Shown one piece after another: positions 1 to 6,805 of a stretch of DNA of 20,335 nucleotides. Under the pieces are notes generated by a model, which saw only the letters and a program-made list of their open reading frames with translations, did not search any database and was not told where the DNA came from. The position numbers and the translations under genes are program-made. This DNA is from an uncultured Oscillospiraceae bacterium (GTDB taxonomy: Bacteria > Bacillota > Clostridia > Oscillospirales > Acutalibacteraceae): contig URNB01000027.1 in assembly GCA_900549055.1 (NCBI GenBank), positions 1 to 20,335 on the forward strand, in the 5' to 3' direction. The first letter of the stretch is position 1. Every line of letters begins with the position of its first letter.

Positions 1-51
1 TGTGACCCTCTGCTTGTAAGGCAGATGCTCTCCCAGCTGAGCTATGCTCCC
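1..51 (-). tRNA. tRNA-Val (anticodon TAC), 3' part outside window
   Basis: Read on the minus strand, the sequence starts GGGAGCATAGCTCAGCTGGG, a classic acceptor plus D-arm, and continues into the anticodon arm CTGCCTTACAAGCAG, whose loop CTTACAA gives anticodon TAC (valine). The gene runs off the left edge soon after the variable loop, so the T arm and 3' end cannot be seen. Its 5' end lies at about base 51. A near-consensus promoter sits about 50 bases upstream. It is probably the first gene of a leftward tRNA unit. Confidence 0.93.
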
Positions 52-363
52 GTCATGTGTACCGCCCGGTTTGCATATCACTCACCGGCGACGAACATTA
101 TCTTACCATAACATAACCTGTTTGTCAAGAACTTTTTTTAATTTTTTTGATTTTTCTTAATGTATGCGGCGCACTTCCGTTTTTCGGCGAGCGAAGAGAG
201 GGCATTCTTCGGTATGAGCCGCCGCCTTTTACGGATTTTGCCCTACATAATATATGTATTATCCTACGGTATGTTTTTATGATTAAAAATTCAGCCGGTT
301 TTTTCGGATTTTATAATTCAGCTTTAATAGTTAATTTGAATTATTTTTTGTGCGACATTACAT
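52..363. other. Intergenic region between tRNA-Val and the methyltransferase gene
   Basis: Apart from the tRNA promoter at 100-128 I see no gene here. The stretch 129-363 is AT-rich and lies behind the 3' ends or starts of leftward genes. An 8-bp inverted repeat at 313-320 and 337-344 is followed by six T on the plus strand, but no plus-strand gene precedes it, and on the minus strand it lacks a T tract. It is therefore not a convincing terminator for the methyltransferase gene. Confidence 0.5.
100..128 (-). promoter_or_regulatory. Sigma-A promoter of the tRNA-Val unit
   Basis: On the minus strand there is a perfect -35 TTGACA (123-128), a 17-base spacer and a -10 TAAGAT (100-105). Transcription would start near 93, about 40 bases before the tRNA 5' end. 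The near-perfect boxes fit a stable-RNA promoter. Confidence 0.85.
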
Positions 364-1107
364 TTATATTTTTCTTGCGACATATATTGCGCGCTCGGTT
401 TCGTCGGTCGGGGGAGAGAGGGTCATATCGACGTACACGGCTACCTTTTCAAGCCCCGCCGATATAAGCGCTTCATCAATTTGACGGTCGGAATAGGCAC
501 GCTCGGAAAATTCCTCGCCGCTGCGGCGGTAAGCGTCCCCGTCCCTTATAAAGAAATCGAGCAGTATATCCGTTTCAAGCGTTTCGGGGTCGGTCTCGTT
601 CTGCCAAACGCAGTAAACATCATCGCGATCTATAACAAAGGTATTGTCCGCAAGTATATATTTATGCTTGAAAACGGTATTAACGTCAAAAATAAAAAGC
701 CTGTCCTTTTCAAGAAAAAGCGATACCTTTGAAATCGCGGTGCAAAAAGCGGAATAATCGGTTATGTGGTTAAGGCTGTCAAGGCAGCAGACGGCGCCGT
801 CCACCGTGCCGTAAAGATCCAGTTCCTCTGCGGGCTGGCAGAGATAAAGCACATCGGTTTTGCACTTGGCGGAATTTTGCCGTGCGGAGGCTAACATCTC
901 TTCGGAAATATCCACACCTATTACATCGATACCGCGCTTTGCAAATTCGTTGGAAAATCCGCCCGTGCCGCAGGCAAGGTCTAAAAGCAGGGCGGGGCGG
1001 CGGTCGTGCTTTTCAAAAAGAGAGAGCAGGTAATCGGTGCGCGTTTTATAGTCTGCATCCTCCATAAGGCGATCGTAAACCTCGGCAAAGCGGTCGTAAT
1101 TACTCAT
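364..1107 (-). CDS. Class I SAM-dependent methyltransferase
   Basis: A 247-residue protein with a Rossmann methyltransferase fold. Motif I is LLDLACGTGG (about residues 41-50), the acidic SAM ribose contact is in GVDIS (64-68), and a motif IV-like CCLDSLNHI lies at 107-115. The N terminus (YDRFAEVYDRLM) is typical of the YqeM-like small-molecule methyltransferase group of Firmicutes. The methyl acceptor cannot be told from sequence. The start ATG at 1107 lies inside the end of yerC: ATGAGTAA holds both this start and the yerC stop, an 8-base overlap. The two are thus co-transcribed from the yerC promoter and probably translationally coupled. No clear terminator follows. Confidence 0.88.
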   Translation of the reverse strand: MSNYDRFAEVYDRLMEDADYKTRTDYLLSLFEKHDRRPALLLDLACGTGGFSNEFAKRGIDVIGVDISEEMLASARQNSAKCKTDVLYLCQPAEELDLYGTVDGAVCCLDSLNHITDYSAFCTAISKVSLFLEKDRLFIFDVNTVFKHKYILADNTFVIDRDDVYCVWQNETDPETLETDILLDFFIRDGDAYRRSGEEFSERAYSDRQIDEALISAGLEKVAVYVDMTLSPPTDETERAIYVARKI

Positions 1108-1378
1108 TTTCCTGCTTTAACCTTTCAAAAACCATTTTGTAGCCTTCGTTAATTGAGCGGGCGACTCTGCTTATTGTGGCGGTGCTGGCGCCTGTGGCTT
1201 CTATAATCTCGCTGTAGACCGCCTTATTGTAAAGCATTTTTGCAACGTTATATCGCTGCGCTATCGCCTGAATTTCTTTCGGCGTGCAGGCGTCGGCGAA
1301 AAATTTATAGCATTCTTCCTTATCCTTAAGAGTTAAAACAGCTTCAAAAAGCCGATCGGCTGCGTTGTTTTTTTCCAT
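1100..1378 (-). CDS. yerC: YerC/YecD family TrpR-related regulator
   Basis: A 92-residue protein of the TrpR-like superfamily (YerC/YecD, known from Bacillus). The family features are FADACTPKEIQAIAQRYNVAKML followed by a helix-turn-helix around residues 55-78 with the TGASTATISRVARSI recognition helix. Length fits the family (about 100). The reading frame is open 14 codons further upstream, to 1420, but the start at 1378 is preferred. A good ribosome site (GAAAGGGG) lies about 8 bases before it, and the promoter places the transcript start near 1404, downstream of the longer start. It is the first gene of the leftward pair with the methyltransferase. DNA target and ligand are unknown. Residues for tryptophan binding cannot be assumed. 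Confidence 0.88.
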   Translation of the reverse strand: MEKNNAADRLFEAVLTLKDKEECYKFFADACTPKEIQAIAQRYNVAKMLYNKAVYSEIIEATGASTATISRVARSINEGYKMVFERLKQENE

Positions 1379-1410
1379 GCTTAAGACCCCTTTCAAAAGG
1401 AACTGATTAT

Positions 1411-1439
1411 ATTTTAACACATTAAACCGTTAAAGTCAA
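1411..1439 (-). promoter_or_regulatory. Promoter of yerC-methyltransferase
   Basis: Minus strand -35 TTGACT (1434-1439), 17-base spacer, -10 TAAAAT (1411-1416). The transcript start would be near 1404, leaving a leader of roughly 25 bases before ATG 1378. It stands back to back with the sbcD-like promoter, the two -35 boxes being only 7 bases apart. Confidence 0.8.
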
Positions 1440-1446
1440 AACATAC

Positions 1447-1475
1447 TTGCCAAATGTTTTTAAAAATGTTATATT
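1447..1475 (+). promoter_or_regulatory. Promoter of the phosphoesterase/Rad50-like/DUF1275 operon
   Basis: Plus strand -35 TTGCCA (1447-1452), 17-base spacer, -10 TATATT (1470-1475). The start of transcription would be near 1482, almost at the ribosome site GGGGGA (1483-1488), so the leader is very short. Confidence 0.7.
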
Positions 1476-1497
1476 TAAATATGGGGGATGATTACGA

Positions 1498-2616
1498 TTG
1501 AACAGTGTAAAAATACTGCATTTGGCAGATGCGCATATAGGCGCCGCACAGAGCTTTCTGGGAGCGGGGGCGGACGCAAGGCGTTATGAGGCGCTCATGA
1601 CCTTTGAACGCATAATCAATAAGGCCGGCGAGCAGGGCGTGCAGCTTATAGCCGCGGCGGGGGATATTTTCGATTCAAACAAGGTGTCGGAAAAGTTTAT
1701 TGCGCCTATTTTTGAAAAAATAGCCTCCGTGCCGAAAATAAAGGTGGTATTTGCCGCCGGCAATCACGATCCGCTGACCGCAGATTCGCCCTTTGAAACG
1801 CGGAAGCTGCCTGAAAATCTTTATGTTTTGGGCACGGCGGACGACTGCATCACCTTTGACGATATAGGATTGCGGGTGTACGGCAGGTCGTTTGAGAGCG
1901 TATATGCGGCGGGGGAGGAACGGCTTTCGATTACTCCGCCGGATGACGATTATATAAATTTAATGGTGCTGCACGGCGAGCTTCGCAGCGATATGGGATC
2001 CGATTACAACTCCGTGACTCCCGGGTTTATTGAGAGCAGCGGTATGGATTACATAGCGCTCGGTCACATTCATAAACGTACCGAAATAAGGCGCCTCGGC
2101 AAGACCTTTTACGCGTATCCCGGCTGCCCGGAGGGCATGGGCTTTGACGAGCTCGGCGAAAAGGGAGTTTATATAGGGGAAATATCAAAGGGCGGCAACA
2201 ATCTCGAATTTCTGCCGACGGCACGCAGGATGTGTCTTTATGAAAAAATCAATATCACCGGCTGTGAAACAAACGCCGCTGCAGCAGAGAAGGTTCTTGC
2301 GGCGTTAAAGGAAAAATACGGCGAAAATTACGCGGAGAATCTCTGCAAAATCGAGCTTATAGGCACTGCGAATATAATCCCTGCCGAAGTTTTAAGCAGG
2401 CTCGGCTCGCTTTATTATGCAAAGCTGCGTGATAAAACCGAGCCTCCGATAAATTATGAAGAATTATCGCATGAAATTTCGCTTAAGGGACTGTTTGTGA
2501 AAAATATGCTTTCAAGGCTGAACGCCGCCGACGGTGAAGAAAAAGAAAATTTAAAAGAGGCGCTGAAATTAGGCTTAAAGGCGTTTGACGGCGAGGTGAG
2601 CTGCGATGAAAATTAA
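1498..2616 (+). CDS. SbcD/Mre11-like (YhaO-type) metallophosphoesterase
   Basis: A 372-residue calcineurin-like phosphoesterase of the SbcD/Mre11/YhaO group, expected to act as a Mn-dependent nuclease on DNA ends. All metal-site motifs are present: D11-A-H13 (LADAHIG), D56 in AAGDIFDS, the N89-H90-D91 triad in AAGNHD, H159 in VLHGE and the H190/H192 pair in ALGHIHK. The start is TTG at 1498, placed about 9 bases after GGGGGA. ATGs at 1481 and 1488 lie in other frames. The end overlaps the next gene, the Rad50-like ATPase, by 11 bases, the usual pairing of nuclease and ATPase. Because the partner lacks a zinc hook, the pair resembles Bacillus YhaO/YhaN more than true SbcCD. That assignment is inference. 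Confidence 0.9.
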   Translation: MNSVKILHLADAHIGAAQSFLGAGADARRYEALMTFERIINKAGEQGVQLIAAAGDIFDSNKVSEKFIAPIFEKIASVPKIKVVFAAGNHDPLTADSPFETRKLPENLYVLGTADDCITFDDIGLRVYGRSFESVYAAGEERLSITPPDDDYINLMVLHGELRSDMGSDYNSVTPGFIESSGMDYIALGHIHKRTEIRRLGKTFYAYPGCPEGMGFDELGEKGVYIGEISKGGNNLEFLPTARRMCLYEKINITGCETNAAAAEKVLAALKEKYGENYAENLCKIELIGTANIIPAEVLSRLGSLYYAKLRDKTEPPINYEELSHEISLKGLFVKNMLSRLNAADGEEKENLKEALKLGLKAFDGEVSCDEN

Positions 2617-4969
2617 CAGAATATATATAGCCGCATTCGGCGGCCTTAAAAATAAAACAATAGATTTTAAGGACGGCTTCAGCGTCATATACGGCGAAAA
2701 CGAAAACGGCAAGACTACAATTATGACCTTTATTAAAATGATGTTTTACGGCAGCGAGCGCGGGTCTTCCTCCATAGCTAAAAATCCGCGTAAAAAATAC
2801 GCTCCGTGGAGCGGGGAAAAGTCTGCGGGAAGCATAGATTTCGAGCACGGCGGCAGAAGCTACCGTTTAGAGCGGGAATTCGGCAACACCAATTCGAGCG
2901 ATAAAATTACGCTTACCGATATGTCTGACGGTACAAGAGAAAGCTTATCCGGCAATGTGGGTGAAAGATTTTTCGGGCTATCTGCCGCCGCGTTTGAGCG
3001 CAGCGTCTTTGTGGGACAGTTCGGCAAGGCGGAGAGCGATTCCGCTGCCGAAAGCGAGATAAATTCAAAGCTTTCGAATATGGTGACTACGGGGGACGAA
3101 TCGGTATCCTTCGCCGCGGTGAGCGACAGGCTGCAAAAGGCAAGGTTTGCCCTTCTTTCCAAAAGCGGAAGAGCGGGCGAGTGCGATAAGAGCAAAAAGC
3201 GGCTGGCAGAGCTTGAATCGGAGCTTGAAAGAGCGGAGGATATATACGAGAAGCATGCCGAATACCGTAAAAACGCCGATATTATTAACGCGTCGATCGA
3301 AAAGGACGCCGAGCGCGCGGCGTATCTTAAGGCAAAAATCGACAGCGAGCAGGATATAAGAAACGCCGAAAAGCTTAAAGAGCTGCTTGAGACTAAGGAT
3401 GAGCTTGAAAGGGCAAAGGAGGAACTGCGTTTAACAAACGGCGGGGTGATAGATGATTTATATGTCGGCAAGGTCAAGATGTGTCTTGCAAAGCTTGATA
3501 CCGCCGCCGAAAAATTAAAGGATAAAACCGATGAGGTGCAAAGGCTGTCGGTCGGTATAGCGGACGCAGAGGATAAGGGCGGCAGAGAAAAGATCAAGAA
3601 TCTTGAAAAGGAAATTGCCGACCTGAACAAAAAGAAAACGGAGACCGAAAATAATATTTCCGCAAATAAAAAGGCAGCGGAAGCCCTTCGGGCGACCGAA
3701 AGCGATGTTAGAGGTAAAAAGAGCGGTATAAATGTTGTATTTATAACGGTTGCGGGCTTTGCGCTGCTGGCGGCATTATTGCTTTTTGCCTTTAAAATGC
3801 AAAGCGTTGCTTTAATACCCGCTGCGGGAGCGGCGGTATCGGCGCTTTTAAGCTTTATTCTGCGCCCTGCGGATAAGCGCACGCTTGAGGATTATGAAAG
3901 TCGGCTTAAAGCATTTGAAGCGGAAGCCGAAAGGCTTAATGCGGATAAAACGGATGTATTGCAGCAGCTGTCGCTTTTGTCTGCAAGGCTTGAAGCTGTC
4001 AACACCTCACTCGGAATGGGAACGGCGGCGCTTGAAAATCAGAAAAAGCTGCTGCTTGAGAGTCGGAAGGCAATGGAAGAGGCGGAAAACACCTATAAAG
4101 CTGCCGAAAAAACGCTTCTTGAGCTTTACTGCAGCTATAAGCCCGCACAAAGCACGGATGAAATTCGGCACGAGCTTGATACGCTTGCAGAGAAAGCTGA
4201 CGGTCTTAAGCAGATAAAGCAGAAGCTTACTTATTTGGCAAAGGATCTCGGCAATATTTCGTATGATGAAGCGCGCCAAAAGCTTGAGGCTCTGCCGCGG
4301 ACGACAAAGGAAATCGATTTTGAAAGCATTAAAACGGAATATGAAAGTCTTTCCGAAAAGCTTTCCGAAAACCGGAGCATGCTTGCAAGGGCCGAAGCAG
4401 AGGACGGAATAAGCATTAAAAACGCGCCCGACCCCGAGAGACTCAAGGCGGAAATTAAGGAGCTTACCGATAAGATAAGCTGTCAGGAAGGCTTTTGCCG
4501 TGCGGCGGATACTGCGCTTGAAGCGCTGCAGGACAGCTTTGCGGAGCTTCGCGGCAGCTACGGCTCGGCGCTTGAAAAACGGGCGGGCAGGATTTTTTCA
4601 AGGCTTACCCGCGGCGCTTACGGCTCTGTGCTTATAACCAAGGCGTTTGATATGAGCGTTGAGGAAAACGGAAGATTCGGCAGCCGCGAGGCGGAATATT
4701 TAAGCAGCGGCGCGGCAGATCAGGCGTATTTAAGCCTGCGGCTTGCGCTCTCCTCGATGATTTTCGAAACCTCCGGCGCATTGCCGATATTTTTGGATGA
4801 TTCCCTTGCACAGTATGACGACCGCAGAGCAGAGGCTGCGGCGGGCTTCCTAAAGGAATATTCCGCGGATGGTCAGGTAATAATGTTTACATGTCACGGC
4901 GCTGTAAGAGACGCGGCGGTCGGTGCAGGCGCGGCGGAAATCGATTTGGGAGAGAAAAATGGACAATAA
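2606..4969 (+). CDS. Rad50/SbcC-like (YhaN-type) AAA ATPase with central hydrophobic hairpin
   Basis: A 787-residue SMC/Rad50-like ATPase. The N-terminal half site has Walker A GENENGKTT at 30-38. The C-terminal half has the ABC signature YLSSGAADQ (698-706), Walker B LPIFLDD (726-732), a D-loop SLAQYD and an H-loop FTCH (761-764). Between them run two charged coiled-coil stretches (about 190-370 and 425-640). At the apex there is no CxxC zinc hook. Instead residues 374-419 form two hydrophobic segments separated by a short KMQS turn, predicted to be a membrane hairpin. At 787 residues it is shorter than classical SbcC (about 1000). YhaN-type proteins from Bacillus and relatives are the closest family I can name. 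It starts at ATG 2606 behind GAGGTGAG, overlapping the nuclease gene by 11 bases, and overlaps the following DUF1275 gene by 11 bases. Confidence 0.9.
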   Translation: MKINRIYIAAFGGLKNKTIDFKDGFSVIYGENENGKTTIMTFIKMMFYGSERGSSSIAKNPRKKYAPWSGEKSAGSIDFEHGGRSYRLEREFGNTNSSDKITLTDMSDGTRESLSGNVGERFFGLSAAAFERSVFVGQFGKAESDSAAESEINSKLSNMVTTGDESVSFAAVSDRLQKARFALLSKSGRAGECDKSKKRLAELESELERAEDIYEKHAEYRKNADIINASIEKDAERAAYLKAKIDSEQDIRNAEKLKELLETKDELERAKEELRLTNGGVIDDLYVGKVKMCLAKLDTAAEKLKDKTDEVQRLSVGIADAEDKGGREKIKNLEKEIADLNKKKTETENNISANKKAAEALRATESDVRGKKSGINVVFITVAGFALLAALLLFAFKMQSVALIPAAGAAVSALLSFILRPADKRTLEDYESRLKAFEAEAERLNADKTDVLQQLSLLSARLEAVNTSLGMGTAALENQKKLLLESRKAMEEAENTYKAAEKTLLELYCSYKPAQSTDEIRHELDTLAEKADGLKQIKQKLTYLAKDLGNISYDEARQKLEALPRTTKEIDFESIKTEYESLSEKLSENRSMLARAEAEDGISIKNAPDPERLKAEIKELTDKISCQEGFCRAADTALEALQDSFAELRGSYGSALEKRAGRIFSRLTRGAYGSVLITKAFDMSVEENGRFGSREAEYLSSGAADQAYLSLRLALSSMIFETSGALPIFLDDSLAQYDDRRAEAAAGFLKEYSADGQVIMFTCHGAVRDAAVGAGAAEIDLGEKNGQ
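3725..3865 (+). other. Coding segment of predicted membrane hairpin in the Rad50-like protein
   Basis: Residues 374-420 of the ATPase. Two stretches of about 20 mostly aliphatic residues (VVFITVAGFALLAALLLFAF, then VALIPAAGAAVSALLSFIL) are joined by KMQS and flanked by Lys/Arg on both outer sides (GKKSG before, RPADKR after). This replaces the zinc-hook apex found in Rad50/SbcC. Confidence 0.75.
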
Positions 4970-5681
4970 AGCAGAGCATGAGAGACCCGAGCTTGAATGC
5001 GAAAAATTTTGGGTGTTCGTAACAATGATAGCCGTAGGCGGATATCTCGGCGCTTATACTTATATACTTAAGGGTGGGGTATTCTGCAATGCACAGACGG
5101 CGAATTTTGTCCTGATGTCCGTCAATATAGGGACGTTTAACTTCAAAAAGGCGCTTTATTACTTAATACCGATATCGGCATATTTCGCGGGTGCGGTAAT
5201 ATCCGAGCTTATGCCGAAATATACGACCTCGGCATTCAAAATGCGATGGGATACATTTTTTATCGGCTTTGAAATGCTGGCGTTTTCGGGGATAGCATTT
5301 ATTCCGGATGACGCGCCGCCGCAGATATGCCAGGTGCTGATAAATTTCATAGCCTCCATGCAGTATAATACCTTCCGCCAGTCGCGCCATGTGGTAATGG
5401 CGACCACCTTCTGCACCAATCATCTGCGGCAGACGGGGGTCAAATTTGTTAAATGGCTCAGGCACGGAAATAAGGAAATGCTTGCGGGGCTGCTTATGCA
5501 TTTATCTATGATAGGTGCCTTCACTGCGGGCGGAATAGTATCGGCGCTGCTTTGCACGGCGTTTACTGGCAGGGCGCTGCTCGGCGCGGAAATACCGCTT
5601 GCCGTGGTTTTTATCGCTCTTTTAAGGGCTGACCTCGGAGCGGAACGGGATAAGCTGGAAATTAAACCGCACGGTCATTAG
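4959..5681 (+). CDS. DUF1275 (YoaK) family membrane protein
   Basis: A 240-residue multi-pass membrane protein of the DUF1275/YoaK family, whose function is not established. Family hallmarks visible are GGYLGAYTYILKGGVFCNAQTANFV near residues 28-52, FIASMQYNTFR near 128-138 and ATTFCTNHLRQTG near 145-157, with about six hydrophobic segments. The chosen start ATG 4959 has a ribosome site GGGAGAG about 5 bases upstream. A further in-frame ATG at 4923 lies inside the ATPase gene and lacks support. The 11-base overlap with the ATPase gene says the two are made together from one message. The gene ends 18 bases before the next promoter, and I see no clear terminator. Confidence 0.85.
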   Translation: MDNKAEHERPELECEKFWVFVTMIAVGGYLGAYTYILKGGVFCNAQTANFVLMSVNIGTFNFKKALYYLIPISAYFAGAVISELMPKYTTSAFKMRWDTFFIGFEMLAFSGIAFIPDDAPPQICQVLINFIASMQYNTFRQSRHVVMATTFCTNHLRQTGVKFVKWLRHGNKEMLAGLLMHLSMIGAFTAGGIVSALLCTAFTGRALLGAEIPLAVVFIALLRADLGAERDKLEIKPHGH

Positions 5682-5699
5682 AAAAGTGAAAATTCACAC

Positions 5700-5728
5700 T
5701 TGACTTTATCGCTTTAAAGCGATATAAT
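5700..5728 (+). promoter_or_regulatory. Promoter of the ABC importer operon
   Basis: -35 TTGACT (5700-5705), 17-base spacer, perfect -10 TATAAT (5723-5728). Transcription would start near 5735, only some 18 bases before the likely start codon, so there is no room for a T-box or riboswitch. Regulation should therefore act on the promoter itself. Confidence 0.88.
5707..5724. promoter_or_regulatory. 18-bp perfect palindrome between -35 and -10 (candidate operator)
   Basis: TATCGCTTTAAAGCGATA is a perfect palindrome that fills the spacer of the ABC importer promoter and reaches into the -10 box. A protein bound there would block RNA polymerase. A second shorter inverted repeat, GTGAA-AA-TTCAC (5686-5697), lies just before the -35 box. 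The regulator is unknown. Confidence 0.75.
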
Positions 5729-5752
5729 ATCCTCAAAAGGAGATTGATGGAT

Positions 5753-6730
5753 ATGAGTATAAAGAAAATATTATCGGCAATGACCGCTTTTGCTCTGTCT
5801 GCGGCTGTCGGCTTATCATTTGCGGGCTGCGGCGAGAAAAAGGAAAAGGATAAATACACGGTCGGCATTTGCCAGTTGGCTCAGCATGAGGCATTGGACG
5901 CCGCTACCAAGGGCTTTAAGGACGCGCTCACCGAAAAGCTCGGCGATAAGGTTGAATTTAAGGAGCAGAACGCCGCGGGGGAATCATCCACCTGCACCAC
6001 AATAGTAAACCAGTTTGTATCGAGCAAGGTTGATCTTATATTCGCAAACGCAACGGGCGCTTTGCAGGCTGCGGTTTCGGGAACGGAGAGTATTCCGATT
6101 GTAGGCACATCGATTACCGATTATGCAACCGCGCTTGAGATTGACTTGAAGGATTGGACAGGCAAAACCGGCATTAATGCAACAGGCACCTCAGATTTAG
6201 CACCGCTTGATAAGCAGGCGGAAATGTTTAAGGAACTGCTGCCGAATGCTAAAAAGGTCGGCATACTCTATTGCTCGGGCGAAGCGAATTCAAAATATCA
6301 GGCGACTGAAATCGCAAAATATCTTAAAAAATCAGGCATTGAAACCAAGGAATATACAAGCGCCGATTCTAACGATATAGCCCAGGTTGTAACCACCGCC
6401 TGCTCCGAGGTTGACGCGCTTTATGTTCCGACCGATAACACAATGGCTTCAAATGTGCAGATAATAAACAACATTGCAGAACCTAAAAAAATCCCGATTA
6501 TCGCGGGTGAGAAGGGTATTTGCAACGGCTGCGGCATTGCGACCCTTTCAATCGATTATTACAGCATAGGAAAAAAAGCGGGCGAAATGGCGTATGACAT
6601 ACTTGTAAACGGAAAAGACCCCGCCGATATGGATATTGCTTTTGATTCCGCTCCGGTTAAGAAGTATATTAAGGAACGCTGCGACAAGTTCGGCATAACC
6701 GTTCCGAGCGATTACACGGCAATTCAGTAA
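5753..6730 (+). CDS. ABC transporter substrate-binding lipoprotein (TrpX/ABC_sub_bind type)
   Basis: A roughly 325-residue extracytoplasmic binding protein. It has a lipoprotein signal: MSIKKIL, a hydrophobic stretch, then SFAGC with lipidation Cys at residue 26. The mature part (YTVGICQLAQHEALDAATKGF onward, then TSDLAPLDKQ, PNAKKVGILYCSGEANS, ALYVPTDNTMASN, GIATLSIDYYSIGKKAGEMA) matches the PF04392 family, members of which feed TrpYZ-type importers, tryptophan in streptococci. The ligand here is not proven. The ribosome site AAAAGGAG precedes three possible starts: TTG 5744, ATG 5747 and ATG 5753. I prefer 5753 for spacing. An intercistronic hairpin and 75 bases separate it from the permease gene, which commonly lets the binding protein be made in excess. 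Confidence 0.87.
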   Translation: MSIKKILSAMTAFALSAAVGLSFAGCGEKKEKDKYTVGICQLAQHEALDAATKGFKDALTEKLGDKVEFKEQNAAGESSTCTTIVNQFVSSKVDLIFANATGALQAAVSGTESIPIVGTSITDYATALEIDLKDWTGKTGINATGTSDLAPLDKQAEMFKELLPNAKKVGILYCSGEANSKYQATEIAKYLKKSGIETKEYTSADSNDIAQVVTTACSEVDALYVPTDNTMASNVQIINNIAEPKKIPIIAGEKGICNGCGIATLSIDYYSIGKKAGEMAYDILVNGKDPADMDIAFDSAPVKKYIKERCDKFGITVPSDYTAIQ

Positions 6731-6749
6731 ATAAAAAAATCAAGCTATG

Positions 6750-6776
6750 GCGATAGGGCGTATTATACCCTATCGC
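6750..6776 (+). other. Intercistronic stem-loop between binding protein and permease genes
   Basis: Perfect 9-bp inverted repeat GCGATAGGG (6750-6758) and CCCTATCGC (6768-6776) with a 9-base loop. It is not followed by a T tract, so it is more likely an RNA-stabilising or partial-termination hairpin than a full terminator. Confidence 0.75.
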
Positions 6777-6805
6777 TTATTGCAGTTTTGAAAGGAATTA
6801 AAAAA

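Noticed and set aside
313..349. Hairpin with six T on the plus strand
   Set aside because: The inverted repeat is AT-only apart from one C/G pair and there is no plus-strand gene upstream to terminate. On the minus strand, where the methyltransferase ends, no T tract follows.
147..467. Plus-strand open frame of 106 codons left of the methyltransferase gene
   Set aside because: It overlaps the 3' end of a clear methyltransferase gene on the other strand, has no ribosome site, an odd composition and no family wording.
2860..3882. Long minus-strand frame of 340 codons opposite the Rad50-like gene
   Set aside because: It is rich in Ser, Ala and Leu as expected for the mirror of Glu/Lys/Ala coiled-coil codons. 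The plus strand has all ATPase motifs, and no start context is present.
2606..4969. Classical SbcC/Rad50 with zinc hook
   Set aside because: The only nearby cysteine pairs (such as CQEGFC at residues 626-631) do not form CxxC and are not at the coil apex. The apex is hydrophobic.
5682..5752. T-box or other riboswitch before the ABC importer
   Set aside because: The promoter leaves a leader of under 20 bases. No T-box core is present.
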